This document shows, in pieces, positions 46,741 through 58,939 of a DNA stretch of 64,000 nucleotides; the stretch's first letter is position 1; every line of letters starts with the position of its first letter. The stretch spans positions 30,700,995 to 30,764,994 of the forward strand of contig CP141142.1 of assembly GCA_035235625.1 (NCBI GenBank), written 5' to 3'. The notes beneath the pieces were generated by a model. The model was not told the DNA's origin, made no database searches, and was given only the letters and a program-made list of their open reading frames with translations. This stretch comes from Saururus chinensis (taxonomy: Eukaryota > Streptophyta > Magnoliopsida > Piperales > Saururaceae). The translations under genes were made by a program, and so were the position numbers.

Positions 46741-48560
46741 TAGATGGATAAGCAAAATGCAGCTACTTCAATTTCTAGACCACCACTTTTTGATGGGACA
46801 AATTCCCAAATTGGAATGCCATGATAAGAGGGTTTTTCTCTTCCATTGATGATAGTGTTTGAGAACTCAAAAATGTTGGGTATGCTCCTCATATCTTGAT
46901 TGGAGACAGCAGAATATTTTTTATATAAACTAAAACAAGATTGGACTCAAGATGAAAAACACACCACAAAATCTAATAACAAATTAAGATTTTATATTTA
47001 ATCTTGTCACTCTGGAACAATTTAGACATTTATCTGACTATATGACCTCTATGAAAGTCTAAGATGTCCTTGAGACAACCTTTGAGGGGACAAATACTTT
47101 AAAGTTGTTGAAGCTTCAATCACTTCAAGTTTGAAACAATCAGTATGAAAAACACTAATTTTTTTTTAATTCTATGCTAAAGTAAGAGAAATACTCAACT
47201 CATTCTACACTCTTGGTGAAGGTATCTACGAGTCTAGAGTTGGGATGAGAATTCATTGGTTACTGCTACAGAAATGCATGCCAAAGGTAATTACAATAGA
47301 ATATTAATCCAAAATTTTGAAAGAATTTCAATTAAGGGAATTAGTTTGATCTGTTCAAACATTTGAATTAAATTTGAACCATACAACTAGAGGTGCATCT
47401 CAAGAATCAAAAGAAAAGGCCAAAGGAGTAGCCTTGAAGTCATCCACGAACAAAGATTCTGACTCAAAAATTGAAGAAGAATTGTCTATGTTTACAAAAT
47501 AATTAAAAAAAATTCTTAATTAAGGGTAAGAATGGAGAAAATAGGAATAAGAAAGAAAAAGTTTTCTAATAGACCAAAGCCTCATGAAAGGCAAAACAAT
47601 TTTGTAGAGAAGTATACTAATCACCCTTATGTTGTCCAATGCTTCAATTGTCAAGGCTATGGTCACAAAGCCAGTGAATTCCTCAACAAGTGAAGAGAAA
47701 AGCCTAGACATATGCTTTACAGGTTATTAAGGATGATAATGATAGTGAAATTGAGTATGATAAGTCTCAAGATAACACATGTAACTATATTGCTTTTTGT
47801 GCTTCTTTTGATGAAAATGCTAATAACAATGATAGTCTGCTTGATAATCATGTTAATTTTGTTACCTCTAACATTTGATCACACACTAGAACAACTGATG
47901 TGATGCCTCCTCCGTCTGCTAATTCTAATGCTATCTCTCTCACAAAAGTGAAATATATGTTTAAGGATCTATGTTTGAGAAAATGATTAATATCTCAAAG
48001 AATTTTTTGGAAAAGAATAAAATACATAAGAGTGAGAATCAAGGGATGAAAGAAGAGGTTGCAAAGAAAACTTGAAACCTAGTAATATGATAATAAAGCC
48101 TTGATTATTTATAAAGACATGATAGGTGACATTGTAAAACTTTGGTAACTAGCAATGGTAAGTACATGAGACAAGCAACTTCTTTTGAGTTGGAAGTTTT
48201 AGTTTTTCAAAAAACCTTTAATGATTAAAGTTTAGAAGCAGATAAACTTTTAGATGGGAGATTGACTTTCAAAATGGTTTGGAAGAGCAAGAACGAGAGT
48301 TGGAAAGTTTGAGACTATAAAATGATTGCTTAGAAATTGAAACAAGACAAACACCAATTGAGAGAGACTACTAAGTCCAAAGATGAATTTCTTAAAATGT
48401 GTGAAGAAAAAGAAGAGAGTAAAATAATTGACACTGAAATCATGAATGTAAAAATCAAATCTCCTCAAAACATATGGGCTAGTTTAGAATTAGAAAAGGT
48501 AAGAGTAAATTAAAAAACAGACTAACTAGGGTAGTGAGTTACAATGTTTTCAACACAAAA
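46741..48560 (+). pseudogene. Copia gag, decayed
   Basis: Begins at ATG 46743 with M-D-K-Q, then R-P-P-L-F-D-G-T-N, the opening of plant Copia gag proteins; a frameshift follows, and another frame gives G-F-F-S-S-I-D-D-S-V. Further on come T-S-M-K-V and E-T-T-F-E-G-T-N-T-L-K (about 47040-47105). The zinc knuckle C-F-N-C-Q-G-Y-G-H-K-A-S-E-F is at 47640-47690; the fourth ligand, normally Cys, is Phe. Several stops are present. Confidence 0.7.
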
Positions 48561-48585
48561 ATCAAGCCAATTTGTAAAAGATTAA

Positions 48586-50470
48586 TGTAACAGCTCATTC
48601 TCCGATAGGATGTGAGGGGCTAAGTATAATATTCAAATTTTAGATGAATTTTTTTACAAATTAAGTTACAAAACTTTATTTCATTGATTGGGTTTGCCGT
48701 AATGAATGTATCAAGCCTAAGAGCGCATAAAGAGAACACTGGGATCGTAGGCTATGACCTTAAAAAATTTGTCACATGAGTGGGCCTCACTTAAAAATCG
48801 CAAAACCATGTGAGATTAATTTTGTAGGTCTTATTGAGATGAGCCCAATGGTACTAAAAATATGCAAATCGGAGTTCGAGAGCAAAAGTTACAGTAGTTT
48901 GAAATTTAAAACATGGATTGATCAAATTTAAAAAAAGGAATACAAATTTTATTGAATGCTTAAATCAGCTGAGACTAGTGGATTAACATCAATGCACGCT
49001 GCAACATGTGTTGTGATGCACAACATATAGATATGCATGACCTGCAAATGTGCACCATGTGTCTTGCACATTGAGAACACCTACGGTTATAAAAGGGGGA
49101 GAGGTTTTTTATCTCGAACACACACTTCCAGCCCTGTTTGACCCTTTACCCATCTCCTCGACCTATTTTACTTATTGTGAGACCATTTTAAGAATTTTTA
49201 AGCCCTTTTAAAAATGTGATTTTAGTTAATTTGAGGGTTCTCTAAGCATAGTTTGTTGAGAAAAAACACTTTAGAGAGGGGAAATTCTTAAGAAAAGGGG
49301 AGTCTTTGTCCACCACCTCGAAACTCCGAAGGGGTTAAAGTCTTAGAGAAAAGGGATACTATGTTTGCCACCTACAAACCTTCAAGGCAATAAAGTCCTA
49401 GAGATATAGGTGATTGTCTACTACCTCCAAATCCTCAAGAGGATAAGTCCTACAGAAAAGAAAAGAGGAGATTTTGTCCACCACCTCCGAAAATCTTATG
49501 AGAGTAAGGGTTTATGACTTGATGACTTTGATGGTTGCTTATTGACATGAATGTGTATTTACATTTTATATTATCCTAAATTCTATGTGGCTTATATAGT
49601 TTTGAAATTATGCTTGAATGCATATTTTAAAAGGACTCTGGATAACTTGTGAACATTTGATGACATTTTCATCTATTTTGGGTCTATAGAATCTATGTAT
49701 TTGGATTTTTGGATTTGAAGGGTAATTCTTTCATTGGTACAATAGAAACTATAAGAGTTATGACTCCTAAATACTGGCTATTGAGGCATATGATGCACTT
49801 AAGTATTGGGATATCATGGGTTGATCTCTTTACTTTTGATCTTGTTGCCTCATGAGTATGAGTGTATGTCATATCAGTATCGATGATATTCTATAAATTA
49901 ATGATTTATCCTATTTTGTGAATGATTTATCAGATTATGTGAATAAATAATTTATCTAATTTTGTAAATGATTTATCTTATTCTCAGAATAAATGAATTA
50001 TCTAATATTTTAAATGATTTATTACATTTTGTAAATGAGAATTTGTTAGCCTTATCATATTTTGAGTTTTGTTGGCAATTTTATTTTCTACATCGATTTT
50101 GACGTTTACTTACACATTTAATCGAAATTACTTAATCATTGAATGTATGATATTATGCTTAATAAAATGGTGTTAGCTTTTAGGTAAAATTATGTCTTGA
50201 TTTGATCTTATTAGAATAACATTGGAGAAGTTATTAAATAAGTACGTAATCAAACCACATTCTAGTGACGTTGGACCGATCTGAATAACAATAATATTTA
50301 ATTTTTTATTCTTTCCCCAAACCTTGCAGGAAGGAAGTACGCAATGGCAGTGTTGTCATGCAGGAAGATCGTTACAACTTTTGCACACATATGTGGATCA
50401 TCTTGGTTGTCAAAAATTTTATTATGGTATTTTTTATCCTAATTACTTTTGACACACAAGATTACAATTA
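48586..50470. mobile_element. LTR-like block inserted in the Copia element
   Basis: Starts TGTAACAGCTCATTCTCC, unlike the Copia sequence around it, and includes a GTTATAAAAGGGGGAG promoter-like site (49085-49100) and a minisatellite (49255-49510). Copia-like coding (N-P-K-K-I-W) seems to resume near 50550. The right edge and target duplication were not resolved, so a solo LTR is inferred. Confidence 0.4.
49255..49510 (+). repeat. Minisatellite, about four units of 60-70 bp
   Basis: Degenerate tandem copies around GTCCACCACCTCCGAAA...AAGTCCTAGAGAAAAGGG, lying downstream of the TATAAAAG site in what would be transcribed LTR leader. Confidence 0.65.
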
Positions 50471-51643
50471 CTCTTGAGACCTAATACCACAATTACTCTC
50501 GAGACTCAATACTACAACACTATTGCCTCACATGTTCCCTACATAAACCCAAAAAAGATTTGGATAAAAAAGGCAAATATTAAACATTTGAAAGCAAGTT
50601 GGAACTGTCTTTTAAAAAACTTGAGGTAATTTTTGTGTGGGAGGTAGAAGAAAAAGTTAATCTCATCTCTCTAAATGAGAAGTTTTTTTTCCATTTTTTT
50701 ATTTTTCCAATTAGGAATGGAGTCATTTTATTTAGTTTAGTTTTAATTATTGCTTATTTTTTACTTTATAAAAATTTAAAACAATAATAAATAAAAAACA
50801 CCAAAAAAGTTTTGATTATTTTTAAATTTTGTTTAGGTTTTTTTTTTCACTAGAGCTTTCAATGCAATGGTTTGAATACTATAACTTTATTTGATCAAAA
50901 TATATTTTTATGCAAAGCTACATTCTCCTCATAAGGTAAACTGAATATATGATCTATCTTTTGATGGAGATGGATATAAAATTATTGATTTGGTAGGATA
51001 TCCTAGGTCTTTTTTTTAGAAAGGCATTTGAGTGGATATAGGATCATTAAATACTTAATATATGATCTATCATTAAATACTTAATCTCCTTAATTGGAAT
51101 GCATTTGAGTATATATAGGAAACTTTTTTTCTTATCTTTGTACTTAAGTTTTAGTACAGTTGAGTGGACTATTTTTTCCGTTTTCTTAGTTTTTCATAGA
51201 ATTTTATTAAGTGTTTGCTTTTTATGTTATTTGTTAGAAACTAAGTTTTTTTTTTGTGTGGTTGTTTAGATTATGTGCTCTTTGAAAATATCTTGTAAAC
51301 ATTTAGAGTTTAATGGAAAAATCCTTGTTGAACTCTTTTAATGTTGTGTGGATTGTCTTGATTTTTTATTTCTTCCTTTGTCAATCTGTAAAATAAAGGT
51401 GGAGAATAACACTGTATTTTTTATTCACTTTTTATATGCTCTATTAGGTATTGATGCTTCTTTTTTATGTGAAAGTGATTACTAGCAATGCATTAAACAG
51501 GAGTTTCAAGATAATGTTACAAAAATTTGAAGAACAATTGTGTTACATGTGATTTGTTGTAAATTCAAGTAATGCTTGAATAAAATTTAAGTTTATAATA
51601 TAATGTAAAATATTATTGTCTCTAGTATTGCCAAAGGGGATAT
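50471..51643 (+). pseudogene. Remaining Copia interior, mostly unrecognisable
   Basis: AT-rich with only faint Copia-like words (N-P-K-K-I-W near 50550). No integrase, RT or RNase H motifs were found. The purine tract before the 3' LTR is at about 51632-51643. Confidence 0.35.
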
Positions 51644-52884
51644 TGTAAGGGTATTGATATATTGGCTAGTTCAACGACAAAAACATATACTAAGTGTATT
51701 TGGTTAAATCCACTTTTGTAACTTAAAATTTGTTGAGTTATCTAAGTAATAAAGGTAAGCATTGGAGCTTGAAGATTTATAGACGTTAAATCCAATTCAA
51801 GTCCTTTGTGAAGGTTCCACCTAAAGCACGCATTTTTCCTCGTATACTCTTGGATAGTCTTATACCTTCAATTCTATTCTTTTCATATCCCATTGAAGCT
51901 ATCTATGAAGTAAGAAAGAGTCAGAATTTGTTTGAAACACAAAATAATTTTGTGTCAATTGCGCGATCGATCACCCAATTCTAACTAAGCTTCAGTAATT
52001 TTCAATCAATAAATGTCTTGTTCTTGAGATCAATCTACTCAAGTAAATCAATTACCGGATCGCTCTCCCCACAAATGAAATTTCTCAATTTAGACCGATT
52101 CGATTCATAATTGGGAAATATTCCTTCTTGGACCTACTTCACCCTATATATCCTAGTGGAATTTGACAAATACCTTCAGTGAGATAAGTTATTGACAGTC
52201 TAAAAACCTTACTTTCAAGCCTAGTGTGCCTCCATCCCTGATTCTTCTCTAGTAAGCATTTCTCATGAACTTAGGTGAAGTTTTTCATCAATTCTATAGT
52301 CCTTGAGTTTTCAATCTTTTTAAACATTCATTGATGAATCATTGAAGAATGATTTGAGAGAGATAGTACTTCCTTTCCTTATTTTTAACTACTTGAGCCT
52401 TTGATACCCTTGTTTGAAAATCACAAGAAAGTGATTCTTTTGATATACTTTGTAGACATCTAAGGAGATTGTGCACTGATGGAAGAATAGAAGATGAAGG
52501 ATGCACCATAGAGACTAGATTTGCATGAAGTAAAGTATGTGCAATGGGTAAATTACTAGAAAGTAATTTTACTTATGCAAAGATGACTTTTGAACTCAAT
52601 ATATTCTACAGTGCATTAACTTTAAGTGGTTAGATTGCTCCTGTGATTTTTTATTCTAGTTTCAGTTTTACATGCCAAATTTGTGTGTCTGATGTGCTTG
52701 TACTTATTTGTTTATTTAATATAAATATCATCATTATGGGTTTATTCAACATATGATTTCTTGTTATAAAAATATTAATTCAGCTCATTAGATTGGTTCA
52801 TAGAGAGTTTGTGATCTAATTAAGTTGTTATCTATGTGGCTAAGAATAGGACATTATGTTTAGTTGCACATTGACAAACCCTCA
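51644..52884 (+). repeat. Copia 3' LTR
   Basis: Starts TGTAAGGGTATTGATATATTGG and ends near ACATTGACAAACCCTCA. Similar to the 5' LTR with many substitutions and an extra block of about 100 bp, so the insertion is old. Confidence 0.7.
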
Positions 52885-52889
52885 GCTTG

Positions 52890-53527
52890 CACAAACAATA
52901 AAATCTGATTCAATAGTTTATCTGCATAAATTCTGAGTCTCTTGGATTAAAGGTTACAAAGGTAGACTCATTCTAATTGATGATATTCACTGGAGAAGTG
53001 AGAGCTGAAAATAGCTGAAGTACCAAAAGAGCACACTTTTAATAACAGTAAGATGACCTATCATTAACAATAACATGCCCTTCCACCACATTTCTTCATA
53101 GTAGAATTAACAATAGTATTAAAAAGAAAATTTCCATCCTTCATGAATATAAAGGTATTGTGGGAGAATTCTCCTAAAATTCCTATGGTATATTCAATCA
53201 AAGAAATTCTTGAAGAAGATAAATTACCACCAATAGAATGACTTTTGAATTTCTTAGTAAGTTTTTCGATGTTTTTTTCTCAAAATTTCAAAACATCATA
53301 AACTCTTTATATGGAGGATAGATGGGCATTTCAAAACAAAACAATGCCATTGGCATAAATAATCTGAGTTATCAGAGGCATTTGTGGAACATGATAAGCA
53401 ATCACAAGGTTAAACTCAACAACATTTTATAAAGCCCTATTGAGACATCCCCCCACTATGATAAACAGGAAGGGGCCATAGGATTCTCCAGGTTACCCTA
53501 GGAAGATTTCAAAATTCCCAAATCTCA
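52890..53527 (-). pseudogene. LINE ORF2 reverse transcriptase part, 5' of Copia insert
   Basis: The minus strand gives G-P-F-L-F-I-I-V-G-G-C-L-N-R-A-L, then I-T-Q-I-I-Y-A-N-G-I-V-L-F and R-I-S-L-I-E-Y-T-I-G-I, the ordered motifs around the active site of plant LINE reverse transcriptases. The catalytic A-D-D is A-N-G here, so both aspartates are lost. The reading resumes across the Copia insert at 45410. Its upstream half is cut at 53527 by LTR-like DNA. Confidence 0.75.
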
Positions 53528-54640
53528 TGATAAAAGCACTAGTAGATGTGGAAGGATAATCCACTTTATATCTTAGTTTTAGCAAGGTTGTCTAAAAAGG
53601 CAAAATGAACATGTGATTGCTTCAAATTCTAAGTAATATTGAAGATTTAAGACAAAGAAATTCAAGTTAAAGTCAATATGTGAAAATTCTACCTAAAAGA
53701 ATATGATCTCTAGATCTATACATCTTGAAAGGTCAATTCTAGTTTTTTCCATATTATACATATTATATTATATTATAGCTTTCCCAGTGGTAAGAAAGTG
53801 TTAAGTTTATCTCACACATGCGTAGAATTTAGCAGCACTATCGATCACACTATTCCATAACAAATTTCAGTACGTTAAGCCTCATTGATCTCCTTCTCTT
53901 GGGAAAAATCTCTTTAGCCCAATCAATCTTGAGATCGATTGACATTCGGGAGAGATTTCCTAATTGCATCAATTCAAGTCCAATTTGTTTCAAGCTTATC
54001 TTCTTACCCCACTATCCTATAAATATGGGTTTTTCATGGAAATGACAATTGAGGAGACTTATTTATTGTCAAAGAAACCTTAGTTCTTCAACCAAGAGTC
54101 TTAGATGCCCATCACATATAACAAGAGCTTTTTCAAGTTATTGTTTGATTGTGTGAAGGTTAGTTGATGAGTGTTTATTCAACACACTATGTTCAAAGTT
54201 CAATATTTTATGTTTGAAATTTTGTGAATCATTAAAAATGGTTCATTGGATCTTCCTAGTTGGATTTTTAGAGATGATCATACACTAGCGAAGGAGTAGA
54301 GAACATGATGGATGCAGCCACGAAGATTGGTGATGTGTGAAGTGGATTAGGATTTGCTATTGGATTGTATGTACAATCGGTGAAAGTGACAGTATTATAT
54401 CAAACTCTATTTCATAGTGCATTTTTTTAAAGGTTGAACTAGGTCCCATGGTTTTTCTATTTTTAGGGTTTTCCATATAAAAAAAATTGTCTTGTTTTTC
54501 ATTTACTTGCTTATTTATTATTTGACAAGTCACATAAATTAGTGTTCAAATTGTTACATGCTTTAAGTTGGATAAATGACATTCGTAGATTTTTAGTGTT
54601 CAACTCTTAATGTCATTTAATGGAATAGAAAACCAACTAT
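53528..54640 (+). mobile_element. Copia-related LTR remnant (third copy)
   Basis: From TGATAAAAGCACTAG it follows the two Copia LTRs in outline: AATCCACTT, GAAGATTTA, AAATTCTACCTAAA, ATCGATCAC words, a CCTATAAATATGGG promoter-like site at about 54020, then AGTGATTT-type blocks. Similarity is weaker than between the paired LTRs. It looks like a solo LTR of a related family; ends are approximate. Confidence 0.4.
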
Positions 54641-54879
54641 CAATATCACTTTCATATTAAATTTATAGAGGTTGATTAGGAAATACATAAACAATAAGGA
54701 AGGCGCTTCAATTTTTTGAATTAAAGCTATAAAAGTTGATGAATAGTCCGTAGGCAGGGGATTACCAATGAAGAACATTTTCATTGTCCAATTTGCTTAA
54801 TCACTTACAGTTCTATACCTTTTATCAATTGTTGTTATGTTTTTTAAATGTTGTGCCCGCATGTGCACGTCTCTACATT

Positions 54880-56235
54880 AGAGAAGTGGCTAAATCGAAT
54901 GAAGATCCCACAATGACATGAAATCAAAAGGCTAAGTTTAATTAAACTTAGTCTAACTCTAATCTAGTTAACAAATATAAAATAAATAACTAATTCAACT
55001 AAGAGGAACTAAAGCCAAGATAGAGTGAAAATTTAAGTTAAAAAAATGAAAATTAAAATTCCAAAATTAATTGAATCCCTTAAGAAAGAAAAATTTAAGT
55101 AAAAGACAAAATGATCCAGGGCTGAATTAATGAGATAAATTTTGTTTGGCGAATCCTACTATAGGCGTACACAACCTTCCTCTCTTACAAAGTTTATTAG
55201 TAAATTTACAAAATTGAGAGGGAAAATAAAAGAGAATGGAATAACCTCTTCTTCTTCAGATTATCAAAAAATAATAGAATTTATAGCCTTTATAGAAAAT
55301 CTAAGTATTTATATAGTATAACTATAAATATTGTTTAATTTCTAATTATGGCTAACTAATCAAAATTAAGGAAAAGTAATAACAAAATTCCTAAATAATC
55401 AAAGGATTACAGAATAAAAATTAAGAGGAAAACAAACTACTGAAAAGAAATTAATTTGAAATCAAATTCTAATCCATAATGATGTTAAAAATCATATCGC
55501 AGATGGATTGATAGATCGCTGAGATAAGGCGATCAATCGCCAACTCTTAGCTTCCTTTTATATAAACGTTTAAATGTCATGATCTATCGCTTTGAGAGAT
55601 CGACTGATCATTTGCCTAATCAATTTCCATATATATAGACTGATCGATAGTTTAAGCAGCAAGTTGCCAAATTTAAGATTTTCTGGTTTGATTGCGATTC
55701 TAACTTAGTGACTTTTTCCTTTTAGGGTTTGAGAGAGTTGTCTTCTGAATTGTAAAAATCTCTATCATAAATCAAAAAGAGTAATTAGATGTGAGATTAG
55801 GGCACACAACACTATCTATTTGCTGAAGTTTGTTGCTGAGAAGATCAATTAAATAGAAGATTCATTCAAAGAGGAGATGAAAATTTTATGTTGATTTAGA
55901 GAGAATAAAGGAGAAAAAATTCAACTATGGCTAATAAACAACCAAGGAGTGGCTGATTTAGAATTAGAGATTGGTGTGAAAATCTAGATGGAGTATCCCA
56001 TGGTTTTCTCCTTAGTTGGGTTTCTACGTAAAAACATTCTTGTGTATTTGGATTGCTGATTTGATTGAGACTTAATCGTCAAAATGCGTTGAAATTAGGA
56101 ATGTTTAATTAGTTAAATTCTAGGTTTATTTTTCTTAAAGGGGAAAATTAAATCTTGTAACTTGATTGCAATTTAGAGACACTTTATTTTCTTGGTTTAT
56201 CTATGCCACATACATAGTCCAACAAACCAATATAG
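54880..56235 (-). mobile_element. Antisense LTR-like remnant with TATA box
   Basis: On the minus strand a CTATATAAATACTTAGATTTTC promoter-like site (about 55300-55321) is preceded by GATCGATC/GATTGATCGCC words (55500-55650) similar to those beside the Gypsy pol at 12.6-12.8 kb. No coding part or paired LTR was found, so a Gypsy solo LTR is a guess. Confidence 0.35.
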
Positions 56236-56322
56236 TTTTCTTTAGTTATTTGGCTTTAAGGAAGGCTCTCTGGGACTCCCACTCTATTTTGGTACATTTC
56301 GGATAAAATGGATGCACTCTTA

Positions 56323-56887
56323 GGGGATGTTTGGGTGTATAATTTTTTAGAAATAGAAGTTGATTTTTTTTAATTAATTATAATAATTCAATGTTGAATG
56401 AGAATTACAATTGGTAATAGAATTTTTTAGAATAAATTTGTATGTTGCATTAAACTCATTTTTAAAAGTTTAAATTAATATAAATCTCTCTCCCAAACTT
56501 TGATATGCACATCTTTGGTACTGTTGTGCTACTAAATTAGAGCCCTATCAAACAAGATCTTACACAAGTAGGTAATTTTAAACTTTGAAAGTGGGCCCCA
56601 CCTATATGACATGCTTCTCGAGGTTCAAATTGATATGAGGGGTAAATAATTGAAATATAACAGAATCTTTAATTATGAATAGTGGGCAGAGAGTAGAAAT
56701 CGACAGAATCACCTCGCGAGGTAATTTGGTGATTCAAGTTAATTTTGGCTGGAAAAGACTTAGAATCAACTTTTGGGCGGATTTTTAATTCTTCCCACCT
56801 TTTGCAGCCAACCACAATTCGTGTTATTTCATACGAAATTGGGGCATAATCAAGGAATCTTACACAAATCCACACCCAAATAACCAC
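56323..56887. mobile_element. Tourist-like (PIF/Harbinger) MITE
   Basis: 565 bp flanked by TTA on both sides (56320-56322, 56888-56890). The left end GGGGATGTTTGGGTGT and the inverted right end GTGGTTATTTGGGTGT agree at 12 of 16 positions and fit the GGGnnTGTTTGG terminal pattern of Tourist elements. No coding sequence. Confidence 0.65.
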
Positions 56888-57472
56888 TTATTATATTCAT
56901 GATTCTTCAATTTGGTATTGTCATATTCTTCCTTATGCTTCATCCTCTTGGAAATGTATTCTTTTTCTTTGCAGTACAATAATTGATTACTTCTAGTTAG
57001 ATCTGTGGGTTGGGAATTACACTGTTCTTCATAATTATGGCCAACATCTTGTACTTCAAATGGGTTGTCATCAGCTTGCCTCAATTTTAGAATGTATAAT
57101 TAGCGGCCGCTGAATTTGGAACCAACAGATCAATTTGAGAAGCGACCATCTTATTCAAGTCATTGAGGGAAATAAACCAATTATGATTCTAGATTCAAAC
57201 ATTGTCCATTGGAAGTCATTGCCATCAGGTAAATCTACCACAAAATCAGTTTATAGGGCGTGATCCAAACATAAACCTAAATTAAATTGGACCAATCTAG
57301 TTTGGTATAAACATTACATTCCTCATCATTCTTTCATTTATTAGATGATGTTACATGACACCTTCTTACCTTGGACAAATTACATGCTATAGGAAATTAT
57401 ATTTGATCAAAAAATATATTTTGTGCAAACATATAGCACATTTTCTTCGAAGTGTGGCTATTCTTTATGGAT
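56888..57472. other. Intergenic segment
   Basis: AT-rich with no recognised gene or repeat. Confidence 0.4.
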
Positions 57473-57716
57473 CACTACAACAAAATGTACTATTAGCGAC
57501 ACAAAGCTAAGAGTCGCTAATAACTTATAATGGCGACATATAAAAAAGTGTCGCAAAAAAATTGAGTATTAGTGATGCTTAATATTAAGCATTGCTAATA
57601 GTCATCTATTATTGATGCATAATCTAAAGTGTCGCTAATACCAATCATTTTAGCAATGCTTTATACTATGTGTCACTAACAGTTATGTTATTGTGACGCT
57701 TTAAATAAGTGTCACT

Positions 57717-57757
<41 letters not shown>

Positions 57758-58216
57758 TTTTAAAAAAAATTAAAACTATTAGCAATGCTTTTTCTTAAGA
57801 GTCGCTAATAGTTTTAACAATTGCGACACTTGTGAAAATGCATCGCTAATAGTTCTGAATTTAAAATGAGAAATTAAAATTTTACGACAAATAGCGACGC
57901 TTGTAAGCATGCGTCGCTAATAATCTTGATAATTGCAACTCTTGTAACCAAGCTTCGCTAATAGTAGCTAATAAGTTAATATTAGCGACACTTAATTATG
58001 TGTCGCAAAAAAAAATTCTTTAGCGACGTATGTATATACATCGCTAATGTTGACTTTTAGCGAAAGTAAGCGTCGCTAATATGCAGTAGCGACGACAGTT
58101 TTATCAAAAAATTTAGCGACGCTTTTTATGTGTCGCTAATAACTATTAGCAACGCTTATTGTACTATTAGCAACACTCGTAGTACTATTAGCGGTACTTA
58201 AAGTTTTGTTGTAGTG
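57473..58216. mobile_element. 744-bp miniature CACTA element
   Basis: Begins CACTACAACAAAATGTACTATT and ends in TTAAAGTTTTGTTGTAGTG, with 13-bp inverted termini (CACTACAACAAAA). It is filled with TTAGCGACGC / GCGTCGCTAATA words. Its left half is the reverse complement homolog of the right end of the 20002-26916 element, including an internal TA run at the same place. Flanking trinucleotides are GAT and GAA. Confidence 0.75.
57721..57750. repeat. (TA)n microsatellite
   Basis: Pure alternating TA run of 30 bp inside the miniature CACTA element. Confidence 0.9.
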
Positions 58217-58939
58217 GAACATGAGTACTATTTTCACATTTCTAAGAATTGATGTTTCTTGCTATCATGTTTTCAAGCTCTTGAGCATATTCATATTCTT
58301 AGTAACTGATCAATTCCTAAACTTAGGGATGTTATTGGAGCTATTCGTGAATTGTGTTGTCTACTATATTTGCAGGGAAGAAACAATCATATATTTAGAA
58401 ATGAATGTCTTCATTCATAAGCGAATTTCAAGTGGGATGAAAGTCAAGTCAAAATCTTCATTACTGCAAATTCTGATTTTTCCGTGATTATCCAAGAAAT
58501 TCCTTTTATGGCTAAAAATTGCAATTGTAACTTTCTTTTATTTCTTTTTCCAATGTATACTGTTTTGATTTAATAGAAGGGAGTTCTCTCCCCCTATTTT
58601 ACAAACAAATTTTTTTAACCAAATCACTAAATTAGAAATTTCTAGAAAATTAATAGGAGGTTCTTCCTTACTTTAATTAAGAAAATTAGCTATTAATTAA
58701 CATTAAAAAGATAATCTTTGTCAATAAATAAGAAAACACACTTGATTTAAAGAATAGAAAAATAAAAAGGAAGACAACTTCAGAATTCTTTGGATAGCCT
58801 TGCTCCACTTTCAGCCCATGAATTGCTCCTTCAGAATTCTACTGAGTTTTTGTAAAAATGCCTAAAGCTGCAATAGTGCTTTGCTGGTGAAAAAGCTTTT
58901 ATCCCTCTCTCTTCCTGCAATTCATAATAATATATTTAT
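58217..58939. other. Intergenic segment
   Basis: No gene recognised. The 9-mer TATATTTAT at 58931-58939 is the left target duplication of the next element. Confidence 0.4.

Larger units (their letters stand above)
45416..52884 (+). mobile_element. Ty1/Copia retrotransposon, 7.5 kb, decayed
   Basis: Flanked by two similar direct repeats (45416-46558 and 51644-52884), each beginning TGTAAGGGTAT. A primer-binding-like TTGGTAGCTGAGGATTTGG follows the 5' LTR, a purine tract AAAGGGGATAT precedes the 3' LTR, and a gag remnant lies between. Flanking 5-mers are GCTTT and GCTTG (4 of 5). It lies inside a LINE, whose two halves are at 44700-45410 and 52890-53527. The pol region is largely missing or replaced. 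Confidence 0.75.
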
